A DNA stretch of 64,000 nt from assembly GCF_001678905.1 (NCBI RefSeq), contig NZ_CP012117.1, positions 310,001 to 374,000 on the forward strand, read 5' to 3'. Shown here piece by piece: positions 55,907-64,000 of the stretch (the first letter of the stretch is position 1; every line of letters begins with the position of its first letter). Origin of the DNA: Dermabacter vaginalis. Its GTDB lineage: Bacteria; Actinomycetota; Actinomycetes; Actinomycetales; Dermabacteraceae. A program made the translations under genes and the position numbers. The notes below the pieces were generated by a model. That model saw nothing but the letters and a program-made list of their open reading frames with translations. It had not been told where the DNA came from and did no database searches.

Positions 55907-56626
55907 TCAGCGCGGATCGGCCGGGCGCAGCACGTAGCCGATGCCCCTCTTCGTGTGAATCATGGGTTCACCAACCACGTCGATCTTGCGGCGAAGATAC
56001 GAAATGTAGCTCTCGACGATGCCCACTTCGCCCGACCAGTCGTAATCCCACACGTGGTCGAGGATTTGGGTTTTTGACACCACGCGGCCCGCGTTCAGCA
56101 TGAGGTAACGCAGCAGCTTGAACTCGGTGGGGGAGAGGTCGATCGGCGAATCGGCGCGCGTCACCTCGTGCGAATCCTCATCGAGGCGAAGATCGCCCAC
56201 CACGAGCGCGCTTTCGCTCGGCTCGGCGACACCCACGTGGGTGCGGCGCAGCACCGCGCGAATGCGGGCTACGACCTCTTCGAGGCTGAACGGCTTCGTC
56301 ACGTAATCATCGCCACCGACCGTGAGGCCAGCGACCTTATCCTTCGTTTCATCACGTGCCGTGAGGAAAAGGATCGGGTAGTGGTGGCCCTTGTCGCGAA
56401 GGCGGCGGGTCACCGTGAAACCGTCGATATCGGGCAGCATGACGTCGAGAACGATCAGATCGGGCTCGTTCTCGGTCGCCAGCTTGATGGCCTCCGCGCC
56501 ATTGGAGGCCGCAAACACCTCGAAGCCCGCAAAACGCAGGCTCGTGGCGAGAAGGTCGCGAATGTTCGGTTCATCGTCGACAACGAGGAGGCGTGCCTCG
56601 TAGTCCTGCTCCTGCTCCGTGTTCAT
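55907..56626 (-). CDS. OmpR/PhoP-family response regulator
   Basis: 239 residues. Receiver with VVDDEPNIRDLL, phospho-accepting Asp in LIVLDVMLPDIDG, LFLTARDE and YVTKPFSLEEV (Lys); C-terminal winged helix with LSPTEFKLLRYLMLNAGRVVSK and GIVESYISYLRRKID. Close in pattern to mycobacterial PhoP/TcrA regulators. First gene of the pair with the histidine kinase. ATG 56626. Confidence 0.93.
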   Translation of the reverse strand: MNTEQEQDYEARLLVVDDEPNIRDLLATSLRFAGFEVFAASNGAEAIKLATENEPDLIVLDVMLPDIDGFTVTRRLRDKGHHYPILFLTARDETKDKVAGLTVGGDDYVTKPFSLEEVVARIRAVLRRTHVGVAEPSESALVVGDLRLDEDSHEVTRADSPIDLSPTEFKLLRYLMLNAGRVVSKTQILDHVWDYDWSGEVGIVESYISYLRRKIDVVGEPMIHTKRGIGYVLRPADPR

Positions 56627-56701
56627 GGGTCAATGGTGTAACCCGAAGGTGAAGTTTCGCTGAACGTTGCCTGTGACTTGCGGGCGGGTGTGGCGAATCA
56701 G

Positions 56702-57283
56702 CTACTTCTGGTCACGGCGGAACTTGCGAAGCTGCCAGCCCATCTGAATCATGCGCACCGAACCGGCGAGCGCCATGATGAGCGCGCCCGCGATCGCCGC
56801 GAGGAGCATCGCCACGCCAAGCGGAAGGTTGAAGTGCCACGTGAAGTACTCGAACTGCGTGGACACATTGTTCTGAATCACGAACACGAGCAGCAGAATC
56901 AAAAGGAGCGCGCCCACGATGAGCGACGCCCACACGACGCCCATGCGCGACTTCGGCGCGGGCTGGGCAGCATTCTGATCACTCCGGGGCGCAGTCGAGG
57001 GAGCGGCCTTCGGCGCTTGCTGGGCCTGCGAGGTGCGCTGGCTCGTGGGCGCGGCGCTGGGCGTGGCCGGCTTCGCTTGCGTGACGGGGGCACTCGGGGC
57101 GCTCTTGGGGTCCGACGCCTGCCCCGCTCCACCGAAGCTCGGTGCCTCGGGCGCTGCCTGCGCCGAAGAGGAAGCGGTGCTCGCATTAGTCACGCCCGAA
57201 CCGGCCGGGTGTGCGCGCGTGACTTCTTCAGCCTTGCTGTCGCGGTAAGAATCGGAGAAACCGTCGTATTCCTTAGAGTTCAT
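56702..57283 (-). CDS. LapA/DUF1049 family membrane protein
   Basis: 193 residues. About 105 residues of Ala/Pro/Ser-rich, disordered N-terminus, then two membrane helices (VWASLIVGALLLILLLVFVI and LPLGVAMLLAAIAGALIMALAG) with QNNVSTQFEYFTWHFNLPLG between, and a basic tail: the LapA/DUF1049 fold. Role unknown in actinobacteria. ATG 57283. The gap 57284-57402 holds a half site at 57356-57368. Confidence 0.8.
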   Translation of the reverse strand: MNSKEYDGFSDSYRDSKAEEVTRAHPAGSGVTNASTASSSAQAAPEAPSFGGAGQASDPKSAPSAPVTQAKPATPSAAPTSQRTSQAQQAPKAAPSTAPRSDQNAAQPAPKSRMGVVWASLIVGALLLILLLVFVIQNNVSTQFEYFTWHFNLPLGVAMLLAAIAGALIMALAGSVRMIQMGWQLRKFRRDQK

Positions 57284-57402
57284 ATCCCAAGCGTACCCGC
57301 CTTAATCGAACGGGTGGTGACAGCCGTGCAAAGAACGAGCGCAGCAATGGAGCGCGGCAAGCGTCGGACCCCTCACTTAAGCGCTTGGGGCCGAACGGGT
57401 GG

Positions 57403-59076
57403 CTAGATATTTCCCGGCTCCACATCGCGCGCATCGAGGATCCGGTACCCGTACCCTTGCTCCGCGAGGAAACGCTGCCGATTTTGCGCGAAATCCTGGT
57501 CCTGCGTATCGCGCGTGACCACCGTATAGAAGTGCGCCGTTCGCCCATCGCTCTTCGGTCGCACGATCCGGCCGAGCCGCTGCGCCTCCTCCTGACGCGA
57601 GCCGAAAGCGCCGCTCACCTGGATGAGCACGCTCGCTTCAGGAAGATCGAGAGAGAAGTTCGCGACCTTCGACACGACAAGCAGATCGATCTCGCCCTCA
57701 CGGAACTGCGTAAAAAGCGATTCGCGCTCCTTGAGGGAGGTATCGCCCGTGACGACCGGCGCGTCGAGCCGATCCGCGATCTCCTCGAGCTGATCGAGAT
57801 ACTGACCGATCACGAGGATCCCCTCGCCCCGATGACGTGCGACAAGGTGCTCGACGACGGTGACCTTCTCGGGGCTCGTTGCCGCGAGTCTCTGCCGATC
57901 CCTCGCCTCCGCCGAGGCGTATACCTTCCGCTCGGTGCTCGACATCGTGACGCGCACCTCCGTCATCTCGGCCGGGGCGATCCACCCTTGAGCCTCGATC
58001 GACTTCCACGGCGCGTCGTAACGCTTCGGGCCAATGAGCGAGAACACTTCGCCCTCGCGACCATCCTCGCGCACGAGGGTCGCCGTGAGGCCGAGCCGTC
58101 GCCGGGCCTGGAGGTCGGCGGTCATGCGGAACACTGGAGCGGGAAGAAGGTGTACCTCGTCGTAAATGATGAGGCCCCAGTCGCGGGCGCTCACGAGCTC
58201 GAGATGGGGATGGATCCCGCGGCGCTTTGAGGTGAGCACCTGGTACGTCGCGATCGTGACCGGCCGGATCTCCTTCTTCGCGCCGCTGTACTCGCCGATC
58301 TCGCTCTCCGTGAGCGACGTGCGCTCGAGAAGTTCGCGGCGCCACTGACGGGCGGAAACCGTGTTCGTCACGAGCACGAGACACGTGCGCTCGAGCGCCG
58401 CCATCGCGCCAGCCCCCACGGTCGTCTTGCCCGATCCACACGGAAGCACGACCACGCCGCTGCCACCCTTCGTGAAGTGCTCAACCGCCTCGCGCTGATA
58501 CGGGCGAAGCTGCCACGTGCCCGGAGAATCCGTGAGCGCAATCGGGTGGCTCTCACCGTCCACAAACCCCGCGAGATCCTCGACCGGCCAGCCCAGCTTG
58601 AGGAGCTGCTGCTTGAGGGCGCCGCGCTCGCTCGGATGCACGAGCGACGTGGTCTCATCGATGCGCGCGCCCACGAGCGGCGCGATGCGCTTTGAGCGAA
58701 GCACCTCCGTGAGGATCGCCGGATCCTTCGCGAGGAGCACGAGGCCGTGCGCGGGGGAACTCTGGAGGCTTAGAACACCGTAGCGGTCCATCGTGTCCGC
58801 GACGTCCACGAGTAGCGCGTTGGGAACGGGAAAACGTGAATGCGTGAGGAGGGCATCGACGACCCATTCCGCGTCGAAGCCCGCCGCCTTCGCGTTCCAC
58901 AGGCCGAGGTTCGTGAGCCGGTAGGTGTGGACATGCTCGGGCGACTTTTCGAGCTCCGCGAACGGCGCAATCGCGGCGCGCGCCTGCTCGGCCGAAGGGT
59001 GAGCGACCTCGAGGAGGATCGACTTATCCGACTGAACGATGAGGGCGCCCGAGCCTGGGCTACCGGCGCTAGACAA
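57403..59076 (-). CDS. DNA repair helicase XPB (bacterial type)
   Basis: 557 residues. N-terminal damage-recognition-like region, then a superfamily 2 helicase: motif I LPCGSGKTTVG, motif II IYDEVHLL, RED motif (LVREDGREGEVF) near residue 350, and motif VI QEEAQRLGRIVRPK. Unwinds DNA in repair; bacterial role less clear than in eukaryotes. TTG 59076 gives the conserved ALIVQSDKSILLEV start and overlaps the stop of the upstream membrane-protein gene by 8 bases; a longer TTG frame is unlike the family. Confidence 0.92.
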   Translation of the reverse strand: MSSAGSPGSGALIVQSDKSILLEVAHPSAEQARAAIAPFAELEKSPEHVHTYRLTNLGLWNAKAAGFDAEWVVDALLTHSRFPVPNALLVDVADTMDRYGVLSLQSSPAHGLVLLAKDPAILTEVLRSKRIAPLVGARIDETTSLVHPSERGALKQQLLKLGWPVEDLAGFVDGESHPIALTDSPGTWQLRPYQREAVEHFTKGGSGVVVLPCGSGKTTVGAGAMAALERTCLVLVTNTVSARQWRRELLERTSLTESEIGEYSGAKKEIRPVTIATYQVLTSKRRGIHPHLELVSARDWGLIIYDEVHLLPAPVFRMTADLQARRRLGLTATLVREDGREGEVFSLIGPKRYDAPWKSIEAQGWIAPAEMTEVRVTMSSTERKVYASAEARDRQRLAATSPEKVTVVEHLVARHRGEGILVIGQYLDQLEEIADRLDAPVVTGDTSLKERESLFTQFREGEIDLLVVSKVANFSLDLPEASVLIQVSGAFGSRQEEAQRLGRIVRPKSDGRTAHFYTVVTRDTQDQDFAQNRQRFLAEQGYGYRILDARDVEPGNI

Positions 59077-59917
59077 CGGGGGCCGGGCGTGTGCCCTCGA
59101 TACGCGCCAACATCGACATGTAAAAGAGCGCCACAAACGGCAATGCCGCGGGGAGCAGGATCAGCCCGATGCCCGTGATCGCGAGCACGAACATCACCGC
59201 GAAGGACACGAGCGGGGCGAGGATCACGTGTGCGGGCTTCGCGAGAGCTTTATTCGCTGCTTCCTTGAATGCAGTGATGGGCCCCGCATCGCGTCCCGCG
59301 GAAAGATACGGCGCGAGCGAGAAGAAGAACAGGCACGCGAGCTGGCCGAGGAACGGGATGATGATCGAGAAGATCGAGATGACTCCGTACAGAATGGAGG
59401 TGAGGAACGTCTTCCAGTGGAAGAGACCACTGCCGATCGTAGGCTTCTCGCCCCTCGCTACGAGGCCGGCCGCCCTGTAGGCCCCGCTTATCCACGCGGC
59501 CAGCGGGAGTTGAATCAGGAACATGACGAGGAAGACGATGAGCACGAAAACGAGCACCGCCACAGCTTCCGCGCCGTCGTTATTACCCGATTTGGCGCCA
59601 TTGGCGAGTGCGATGATCGACGCGAAATAGCCCACAAAGAAAATGGCCAGCAAGCCCGCGTACACGACTGCCCAGATGATTCCTGGAACAACGAGTGCGA
59701 CCCAGTTCTTGGTGAACGCCTGCCACGCCCACGAGAACGACTTCGAGATGTCATTGCCCACGTCGGTTCCGGGAGGCGGGCCGTCGTAGGCGCTACCGGT
59801 GGTGAATCCGGCATTCGGCTGCTGAGCCTGTGCCTGGAACTGGGGCTGTTCGACATTCTGCTCTCCAGGCGCCGAGTAACGAAACGTGCCGGGGGCCGGT
59901 TCATACGGATCGGTCAT
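59069..59917 (-). CDS. Multi-pass membrane protein of unknown function
   Basis: 282 residues. Disordered Pro/Gln-rich N-terminus (about 45 residues), then about six membrane helices (FTKNWVALVVPGIIWAVVYAGLLAIFFVGYFAS and so on). SFSWAWQAFTKNW and LFHWKTFLTSILYGVISIFSII recall the DUF975/glycerophosphoryl-membrane type helical bundles seen in many actinobacteria, but no function can be named. ATG 59917. Overlaps the XPB gene, so the two form an operon. Confidence 0.7.
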   Translation of the reverse strand: MTDPYEPAPGTFRYSAPGEQNVEQPQFQAQAQQPNAGFTTGSAYDGPPPGTDVGNDISKSFSWAWQAFTKNWVALVVPGIIWAVVYAGLLAIFFVGYFASIIALANGAKSGNNDGAEAVAVLVFVLIVFLVMFLIQLPLAAWISGAYRAAGLVARGEKPTIGSGLFHWKTFLTSILYGVISIFSIIIPFLGQLACLFFFSLAPYLSAGRDAGPITAFKEAANKALAKPAHVILAPLVSFAVMFVLAITGIGLILLPAALPFVALFYMSMLARIEGTRPAPVV

Positions 59918-60064
59918 GATCTCTCCTCTATTCGGCTTAGGTGCCGGGACCGTTGGCCCTCATTATTGCGTATCGGGGCTGTACACAGCACGGACTCTTA
60001 GACTGTTCTTGAACGAGCGCCACCATGCGCCACACTCACCACATACCGAAGGAGCCGCACGAGC

Positions 60065-61525
60065 ATGGCCAACTTTGATCCCGCCCCCCACTCTGTTGCC
60101 GACATCGGCGTGACCGGCATGGCGGTCATGGGCTCGAACCTCGCCCGCAACCTCGCCCGCAACGGATTCAAAGTGGCGATCCACAACCGCTCCGTGGAAA
60201 AGACCGAGCGCGTGTTCGCTGAGCATGGCCAAGACGGCGAGTTTGTGCCCGCGGAAACGATGGACGAATTCGTCGCGTCGCTCCAGCGGCCGCGCGTCGC
60301 GATCATCATGGTCAAGGCCGGCAAGGCCACCGACGCCGTGATCGAAGAGCTCGCAAGTCGCATGGACGAGGGCGACATCATCGTGGACTGCGGCAACGCC
60401 CTGTTCACCGACACTCTGCGCCGCGAGCAAGAGCTTCGTGCACGCGGCCTTCACTTCGTGGGCTCGGGCGTCTCCGGCGGCGAAGAGGGCGCCCTCAACG
60501 GCCCCTCGATCATGCCCGGCGGCTCGAAGGCAAGCTACGACCGCCTAGGCCCCATGTTCGAGAAGATCTCCGCGCACGTGGACGGCGTCCCCTGCTGCAC
60601 CCACGTGGGGGAGAACGGCGCCGGCCACTTCGTGAAGATGGTCCACAACGGCATCGAGTACGCCGACATGCAGGTCATCGCGGAAGCCTACGACCTCATG
60701 AGCAAGGCGCTCGGCATGAGCGCCCCCGAAATCGGCAAAGTCTTCGAGAAATGGAACGAGGGCAACCTCAACTCCTTCCTCATCGAGATCACGGCGGCCG
60801 TGCTCACCCACACCGACAACGTGACCGGCAAGCCGTTCGTGGACATCATCCTCGACCAAGCGGGCCAGAAGGGCACGGGCGCGTGGACGTCGAAGACGGC
60901 TCTCGACCTCGGCATCCCCGTCACGGGTATCGCCGAGGCAACCTTCGCGCGCTCGACCTCGGGCGGTGCGGAGCAGCGCAAAGCTGGCCGCGCCGTGCTC
61001 AAGGGTGAAGCGCAGACGATTCAGATCGACGACGCTGAGCAGTTCATCAGCGACCTCCAGCAGGCGCTGTATGCCGCGAAGCTCGTGAGCTACTCGCAGG
61101 GCTTTGACGAGATCAAGGCTGGCGCGAAGGAATACGAGTGGGACATCAAGCTTGGCGACATGGCGCGCATCTGGCGCGGCGGCTGCATCATCCGCGCAGG
61201 CTTCCTCAACCGCATTACCGAGGCTTACGAACGCAATCCCGAGCTCCCGCTTCTGCTTGCCGATGAGTACTTCACTGCCGAAATTACGAAGTGCATCCCC
61301 GCGTGGCGTCGCATCGTCGCGTTTGCGGCAGCCGTCGGAATCCCGGCCCCCGTTTTCTCCTCGACCCTCGCGTATTACGACGCGGTGCGGGCCGAGCGCC
61401 TCCCCGCGGCCCTCGTGCAGGCGCAGCGCGACTACTTTGGCGCGCACACCTACCGGCGCGTGGATGCCGAGGGCACGTACCACGTGGAGTGGACGGGTGA
61501 CCGTACGGAGACCCGCCAGGACTAA
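60065..61525 (+). CDS. gnd: 6-phosphogluconate dehydrogenase, decarboxylating
   Basis: 486 residues. Oxidises 6-phosphogluconate to ribulose 5-phosphate with NADP+ in the pentose phosphate pathway. Dinucleotide loop GVTGMAVMGSNLARNL, substrate GSGVSGGEEGALNGPSIMPGG, catalytic Lys in FVKMVHNGIEYADMQ, C-terminal VGIPAPVFSSTLAYYD. ATG 60065. Converges on the helicase-associated gene across a perfect 25-bp inverted repeat. Confidence 0.97.
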   Translation: MANFDPAPHSVADIGVTGMAVMGSNLARNLARNGFKVAIHNRSVEKTERVFAEHGQDGEFVPAETMDEFVASLQRPRVAIIMVKAGKATDAVIEELASRMDEGDIIVDCGNALFTDTLRREQELRARGLHFVGSGVSGGEEGALNGPSIMPGGSKASYDRLGPMFEKISAHVDGVPCCTHVGENGAGHFVKMVHNGIEYADMQVIAEAYDLMSKALGMSAPEIGKVFEKWNEGNLNSFLIEITAAVLTHTDNVTGKPFVDIILDQAGQKGTGAWTSKTALDLGIPVTGIAEATFARSTSGGAEQRKAGRAVLKGEAQTIQIDDAEQFISDLQQALYAAKLVSYSQGFDEIKAGAKEYEWDIKLGDMARIWRGGCIIRAGFLNRITEAYERNPELPLLLADEYFTAEITKCIPAWRRIVAFAAAVGIPAPVFSSTLAYYDAVRAERLPAALVQAQRDYFGAHTYRRVDAEGTYHVEWTGDRTETRQD

Positions 61526-61536
61526 CTCTTTCCTCC

Positions 61537-61600
61537 GAATTGCATAGGGGTTGTGGGGGTTTCGTTGCGGCGAATAACCCCCACAACCCCTATGCAATTC
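61537..61600. repeat. Perfect 25-bp inverted repeat between convergent genes
   Basis: Arms 61537-61561 and 61576-61600 are exactly complementary, with a 14-base loop. Contains TGCATAGGGGTTGTGGGGG. No U-tract follows on either strand. Probably stops transcripts from gnd and from the opposing gene. Confidence 0.92.
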
Positions 61601-61614
61601 ACGAAGAAGGCGGG

Positions 61615-63837
61615 TTAGGGGAGGAGCACCCGGTGGATCAGCACCGTGAACTCCTCGCCCGATTCCCTATCGCGCGCACGCAGCCTCCCGCCCTCGAGCG
61701 CGAGCGGCTCGACCCGCAGCACGCGCGTGCCGCCGCGGCCGTCAACGATCCCGATCTGTATTTCGTGCTCGTCCGCGATCGCCGCGAGTAAACGCTGCGG
61801 GACACTCACCTCGTCGAGACGACCCGCCTCAGCGGCGCGAATCCGCGCGAGTGCCTCGGAAGGCTCCACGTCGAGGGCCTGCTCGCGCGCATCAGACTCA
61901 AGCTCGAGCCCCACCGGGCCGCCACGCACGGTACCGAGCATGCGTTCATGAGCCGCCGCGCCGCTCGCCCCCGCCGCAAGAGGCGCGAGACCCGCCGCAC
62001 GCGCCGAGCCCATCACGAACCCCGGATCGCCGCTCGAGATCACGACGGTCGGAGCGAGCCGCTTGAGGCCCAGCCGGCTCGCCTCGCTCGAGGTCATGAG
62101 CCGATCCAGGTGCTCTTCCTCGCCTGTAATGAACGAGGTCGCGGGGCCGACGGTGACCTGGCCACGCTTGCGGGCCTCATCCCGCACGAGGTAGGCGAGC
62201 ACATCGGGAACGCCCGTGAGTGAAAGCGCCGCGAGCTCGTCGAGAAGGGCATCGGCGGAGCCGCCCGCACTGAGCCCCCGCGCGATCGAGTCACCCGTCA
62301 CGCGAGCCACGACTCCCGCCCCGCGCGAGGTCACGTCAGTCCACTCGAGCACCGCTGCCACTCGCGGGCCGGGAAGCCCCGGAACGGTCACGGTGAGGTC
62401 GGAATCGAGGAGCACGTGCTCAACGGGCTCCGGCAGTCGCTCGGCAAGAACAGATTCGAGATACTCGAGAGCTTCGACTTCCTCGCACGCGAGAGCCTCG
62501 AGCGCCGCGGGAGCGAGGGCGCTCGGCACACCATCCACGAGCAGCCCGAAAGCCTCTGTCTCGCGCGTGAACGCATACGCCTCCTCGATGATCGCCGCGC
62601 GCTGCACCGTGGGAAACGCCCACGCGAGCGACTCCGCAAGGCTCGCCGCCCTCGCCTCCCGCTCGGGATAGTCCGCAAGGTGGCGCAGCATGTGGCGCCG
62701 CCTCACCTTCACCCCTTTTCTTCCGACGCTTGCCGAGAGCGCAGCGCGCGGACTTTCGCCCGTGCGGGCCTCTCCCTCATGAAGACCATCGAGGCTCACG
62801 TCTCCGAAGCGCGTCCCGGCGAGGGAGCCGAGGTAGTTGGAGCGCAAATACGCCAGGCAAAGGTCGGCCCAGCGGCGTGCCGGGGAGGCGTCGGAAAACT
62901 CCTCGAATTCGCGCGTGACCTGCCACGTTTCGCCGTCGTTGCCAATGAGCCCGCCCACCCACGAGGCGTGAATGATGCTCGTCCACGTTTCGTGGCTCGT
63001 GTGTGCGGCGGCGGCGAGGCGGCGCGCCTCTCGCAGGGGGATGCCGCCGCGCTTGAGCACCGACGGGGGGTCGGCGTGCCACGTGGCGATCGTTGCGGCG
63101 ATGCGGCTTGCCTCGAGTGCGGCCTCGAGCGCTTGGGCGTCGCGAGCGCCCTCGAATCGTTCGGGCGAAGCTTCGGGGCCAGGGGTTGGGGCGTGCGCGA
63201 AAGTGCGGTGAACGACGCCGCTGCGAAGGGCGAGGTGAACAGTGCGGGGAATGAGGAGGCGCGGGCCTTCGGGCCCGTTGACTTTGGTGACGAGGCGCGC
63301 TTTGGTGAGCTGCCGTGCGAGCGAGGAATCGGGAGAGCCCGTGAGACGCGCGGGGGCGAACGCGAGAGAGTCGGCGATCTCGCGAAGTTCAGCGGGGAGG
63401 CTCTCGACTATTTCACGCGCGTCGTCCGGTGTGGGGTCGCTCGAGAGGCGAGGGGCGAGGCCAGCCGGGTGGGGGAGAGCTTCGGAGAGTGCCCGAACGG
63501 GGATCAGAGCTCGGCCGTTTTCGTCCGTGTACACGAGGGCAAGGGTCGCAAGCCGGTACACGTGAGGCGCGATCTGCTCGGTTGAGGCGTTCACGGCATG
63601 CGCGAGCTGTTCCGGGGCAACGGGTCCCGCGTAGGCGGCAAAGACTTCGGCAAGCTGAAGTTCGGGAAGAACGAGACTGCCGATCGCTTTGTGGACGCTC
63701 CCGGGCTGCGCGGCTCGCGCGGCAAGTGGGCCGATCCCGTGGGGGATCGGGGAGGTGAGATCTTGGCGTGCACGCAGAAGCTCGATGAGCCGTGCATCAT
63801 CGAACTCTCTCAGGGCATCGGCAAGAGTGCGGGCCAT
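61615..63837 (-). CDS. Helicase-associated (XPB/Ssl2-like) domain protein
   Basis: 740 residues. No helicase motifs. Long helical N-terminus with winged-helix-like stretches (ELRARQDLTSPIPHGIGPLAARA, HAVNASTEQIAPHVYRLATLALVY) and a C-terminal helicase-associated XPB/Ssl2 domain (EHVLLDSDLTVTVPGLPG, VVISSGDPGFVMGSARAAGL). In actinobacteria such genes usually lie near XPB, as here, and may assist it. ATG 63837. One arm of the 27-bp palindrome is at 62722-62734. Confidence 0.87.
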   Translation of the reverse strand: MARTLADALREFDDARLIELLRARQDLTSPIPHGIGPLAARAAQPGSVHKAIGSLVLPELQLAEVFAAYAGPVAPEQLAHAVNASTEQIAPHVYRLATLALVYTDENGRALIPVRALSEALPHPAGLAPRLSSDPTPDDAREIVESLPAELREIADSLAFAPARLTGSPDSSLARQLTKARLVTKVNGPEGPRLLIPRTVHLALRSGVVHRTFAHAPTPGPEASPERFEGARDAQALEAALEASRIAATIATWHADPPSVLKRGGIPLREARRLAAAAHTSHETWTSIIHASWVGGLIGNDGETWQVTREFEEFSDASPARRWADLCLAYLRSNYLGSLAGTRFGDVSLDGLHEGEARTGESPRAALSASVGRKGVKVRRRHMLRHLADYPEREARAASLAESLAWAFPTVQRAAIIEEAYAFTRETEAFGLLVDGVPSALAPAALEALACEEVEALEYLESVLAERLPEPVEHVLLDSDLTVTVPGLPGPRVAAVLEWTDVTSRGAGVVARVTGDSIARGLSAGGSADALLDELAALSLTGVPDVLAYLVRDEARKRGQVTVGPATSFITGEEEHLDRLMTSSEASRLGLKRLAPTVVISSGDPGFVMGSARAAGLAPLAAGASGAAAHERMLGTVRGGPVGLELESDAREQALDVEPSEALARIRAAEAGRLDEVSVPQRLLAAIADEHEIQIGIVDGRGGTRVLRVEPLALEGGRLRARDRESGEEFTVLIHRVLLP

Positions 63838-63879
63838 GCCTTCAGCCTATCCCCTAGGATGGAGGGGCCCTTCGGGCAC

Positions 63880-63952
63880 GCCCCCATAGCCCAATGGCAG
63901 AGGCAGAAGACTTAAAATCTTTTCAGTGTGGGTTCGAGTCCCACTGGGGGTG
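63880..63952 (+). tRNA. tRNA with anticodon TAA and short variable arm
   Basis: Cloverleaf: acceptor GCCCCCA/TGGGGGT (first pair G-U), D loop with GG at 63896-63897, anticodon stem GAAGA/TCTTT with loop CTTAAAA, so anticodon TAA (reads UUA Leu). Variable loop is only TCAGT, then T arm GTGGG-TTCGAGT-CCCAC, discriminator G, and encoded CCA (63953-63955). Bacterial tRNA-Leu normally has a long variable arm, so identity is uncertain. Confidence 0.85.
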
Positions 63953-64000
63953 CCATGCATGCAGGTCCCGCCCCGTGCATGCGCTCGCGTGATATGACGG

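Noticed and set aside
61327-61339. Palindrome half site in gnd as an insertion
   Set aside because: It falls in the conserved AVGIPAPVF segment of 6-phosphogluconate dehydrogenase, so it is probably chance or ancestral coding sequence.

Overview
The window is 64 kb of GC-rich chromosome from an actinobacterium. Evidence for this: lone groEL behind a DUF3263 gene and a LytR_C gene, an FprA-type ferredoxin reductase, a bacterial XPB helicase plus its partner gene, a DUF6318 protein, frequent GTG/TTG starts and purine-rich Shine-Dalgarno sites. A member of the Micrococcales near Dermabacteraceae is my best guess, with low certainty. No rRNA, integrase, transposase, phage block or CRISPR array was seen; gene order looks chromosomal and mostly housekeeping.

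Layout. 2-5624: end of sbcC, a DUF456 protein, a WYL regulator divergent from a VOC protein, a methyltransferase and a DUF6318 protein. 5785-13544: a heterodimeric ABC exporter, an aldo/keto reductase and a three-gene amino-acid ABC importer. 13541-18247: two paralogous YcxB-like membrane proteins, an App1-type phosphatase, a low-molecular-weight tyrosine phosphatase and a Pro/Glu-rich surface protein. 18477-26478: phosphoglucomutase, a Gln/Tyr-rich membrane protein, a DUF47/Pit phosphate transporter pair, conserved unknowns and an M3 peptidase. 26598-32666: alpha-galactosidase, an aminotransferase, FprA and an AIM24 protein. 32728-38467: a copper operon (copA, copZ) under a CsoR-type operator, a Ser/Thr kinase and a DsbA-like protein. 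38506-44861: tRNA-Thr, an old-yellow-enzyme oxidoreductase, a DUF559 gene between palindromic elements, a TetR regulator, ung, a DUF3263 gene and a LytR_C gene. 45157-51334: groEL under two CIRCE boxes, a broken GNAT gene with a DUF4298 gene, and a large LPXTG protein with Rib-like repeats. 51909-63952: an LLM oxidoreductase, RNase HI with a DUF4440-like tail, a second DUF4298 copy, a two-component system, a LapA protein, XPB, a membrane protein, gnd, a helicase-associated protein and an unusual tRNA.

The most novel material is in the small repeats. (i) A 27-bp palindrome (core TCCGACG-N3-GCC-N-GGC-N3-CGTCGGA) occurs four times; inside three genes it reads in frame as SD-x-R-x-A-x-VG, like a bacterial protein-coding palindromic element. 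Single arms occur in at least six more places. (ii) A roughly 75-bp element able to form two mutually exclusive hairpins brackets a DUF559 nuclease-like gene, with a diverged relative 9 kb away. (iii) A tRNA with anticodon UAA has a short, class I variable arm. (iv) A GNAT/DUF4298 unit is duplicated and decaying in both copies. (v) A perfect 25-bp inverted repeat separates gnd from the helicase-associated gene.

All calls come from reading the sequence; no database search was run.
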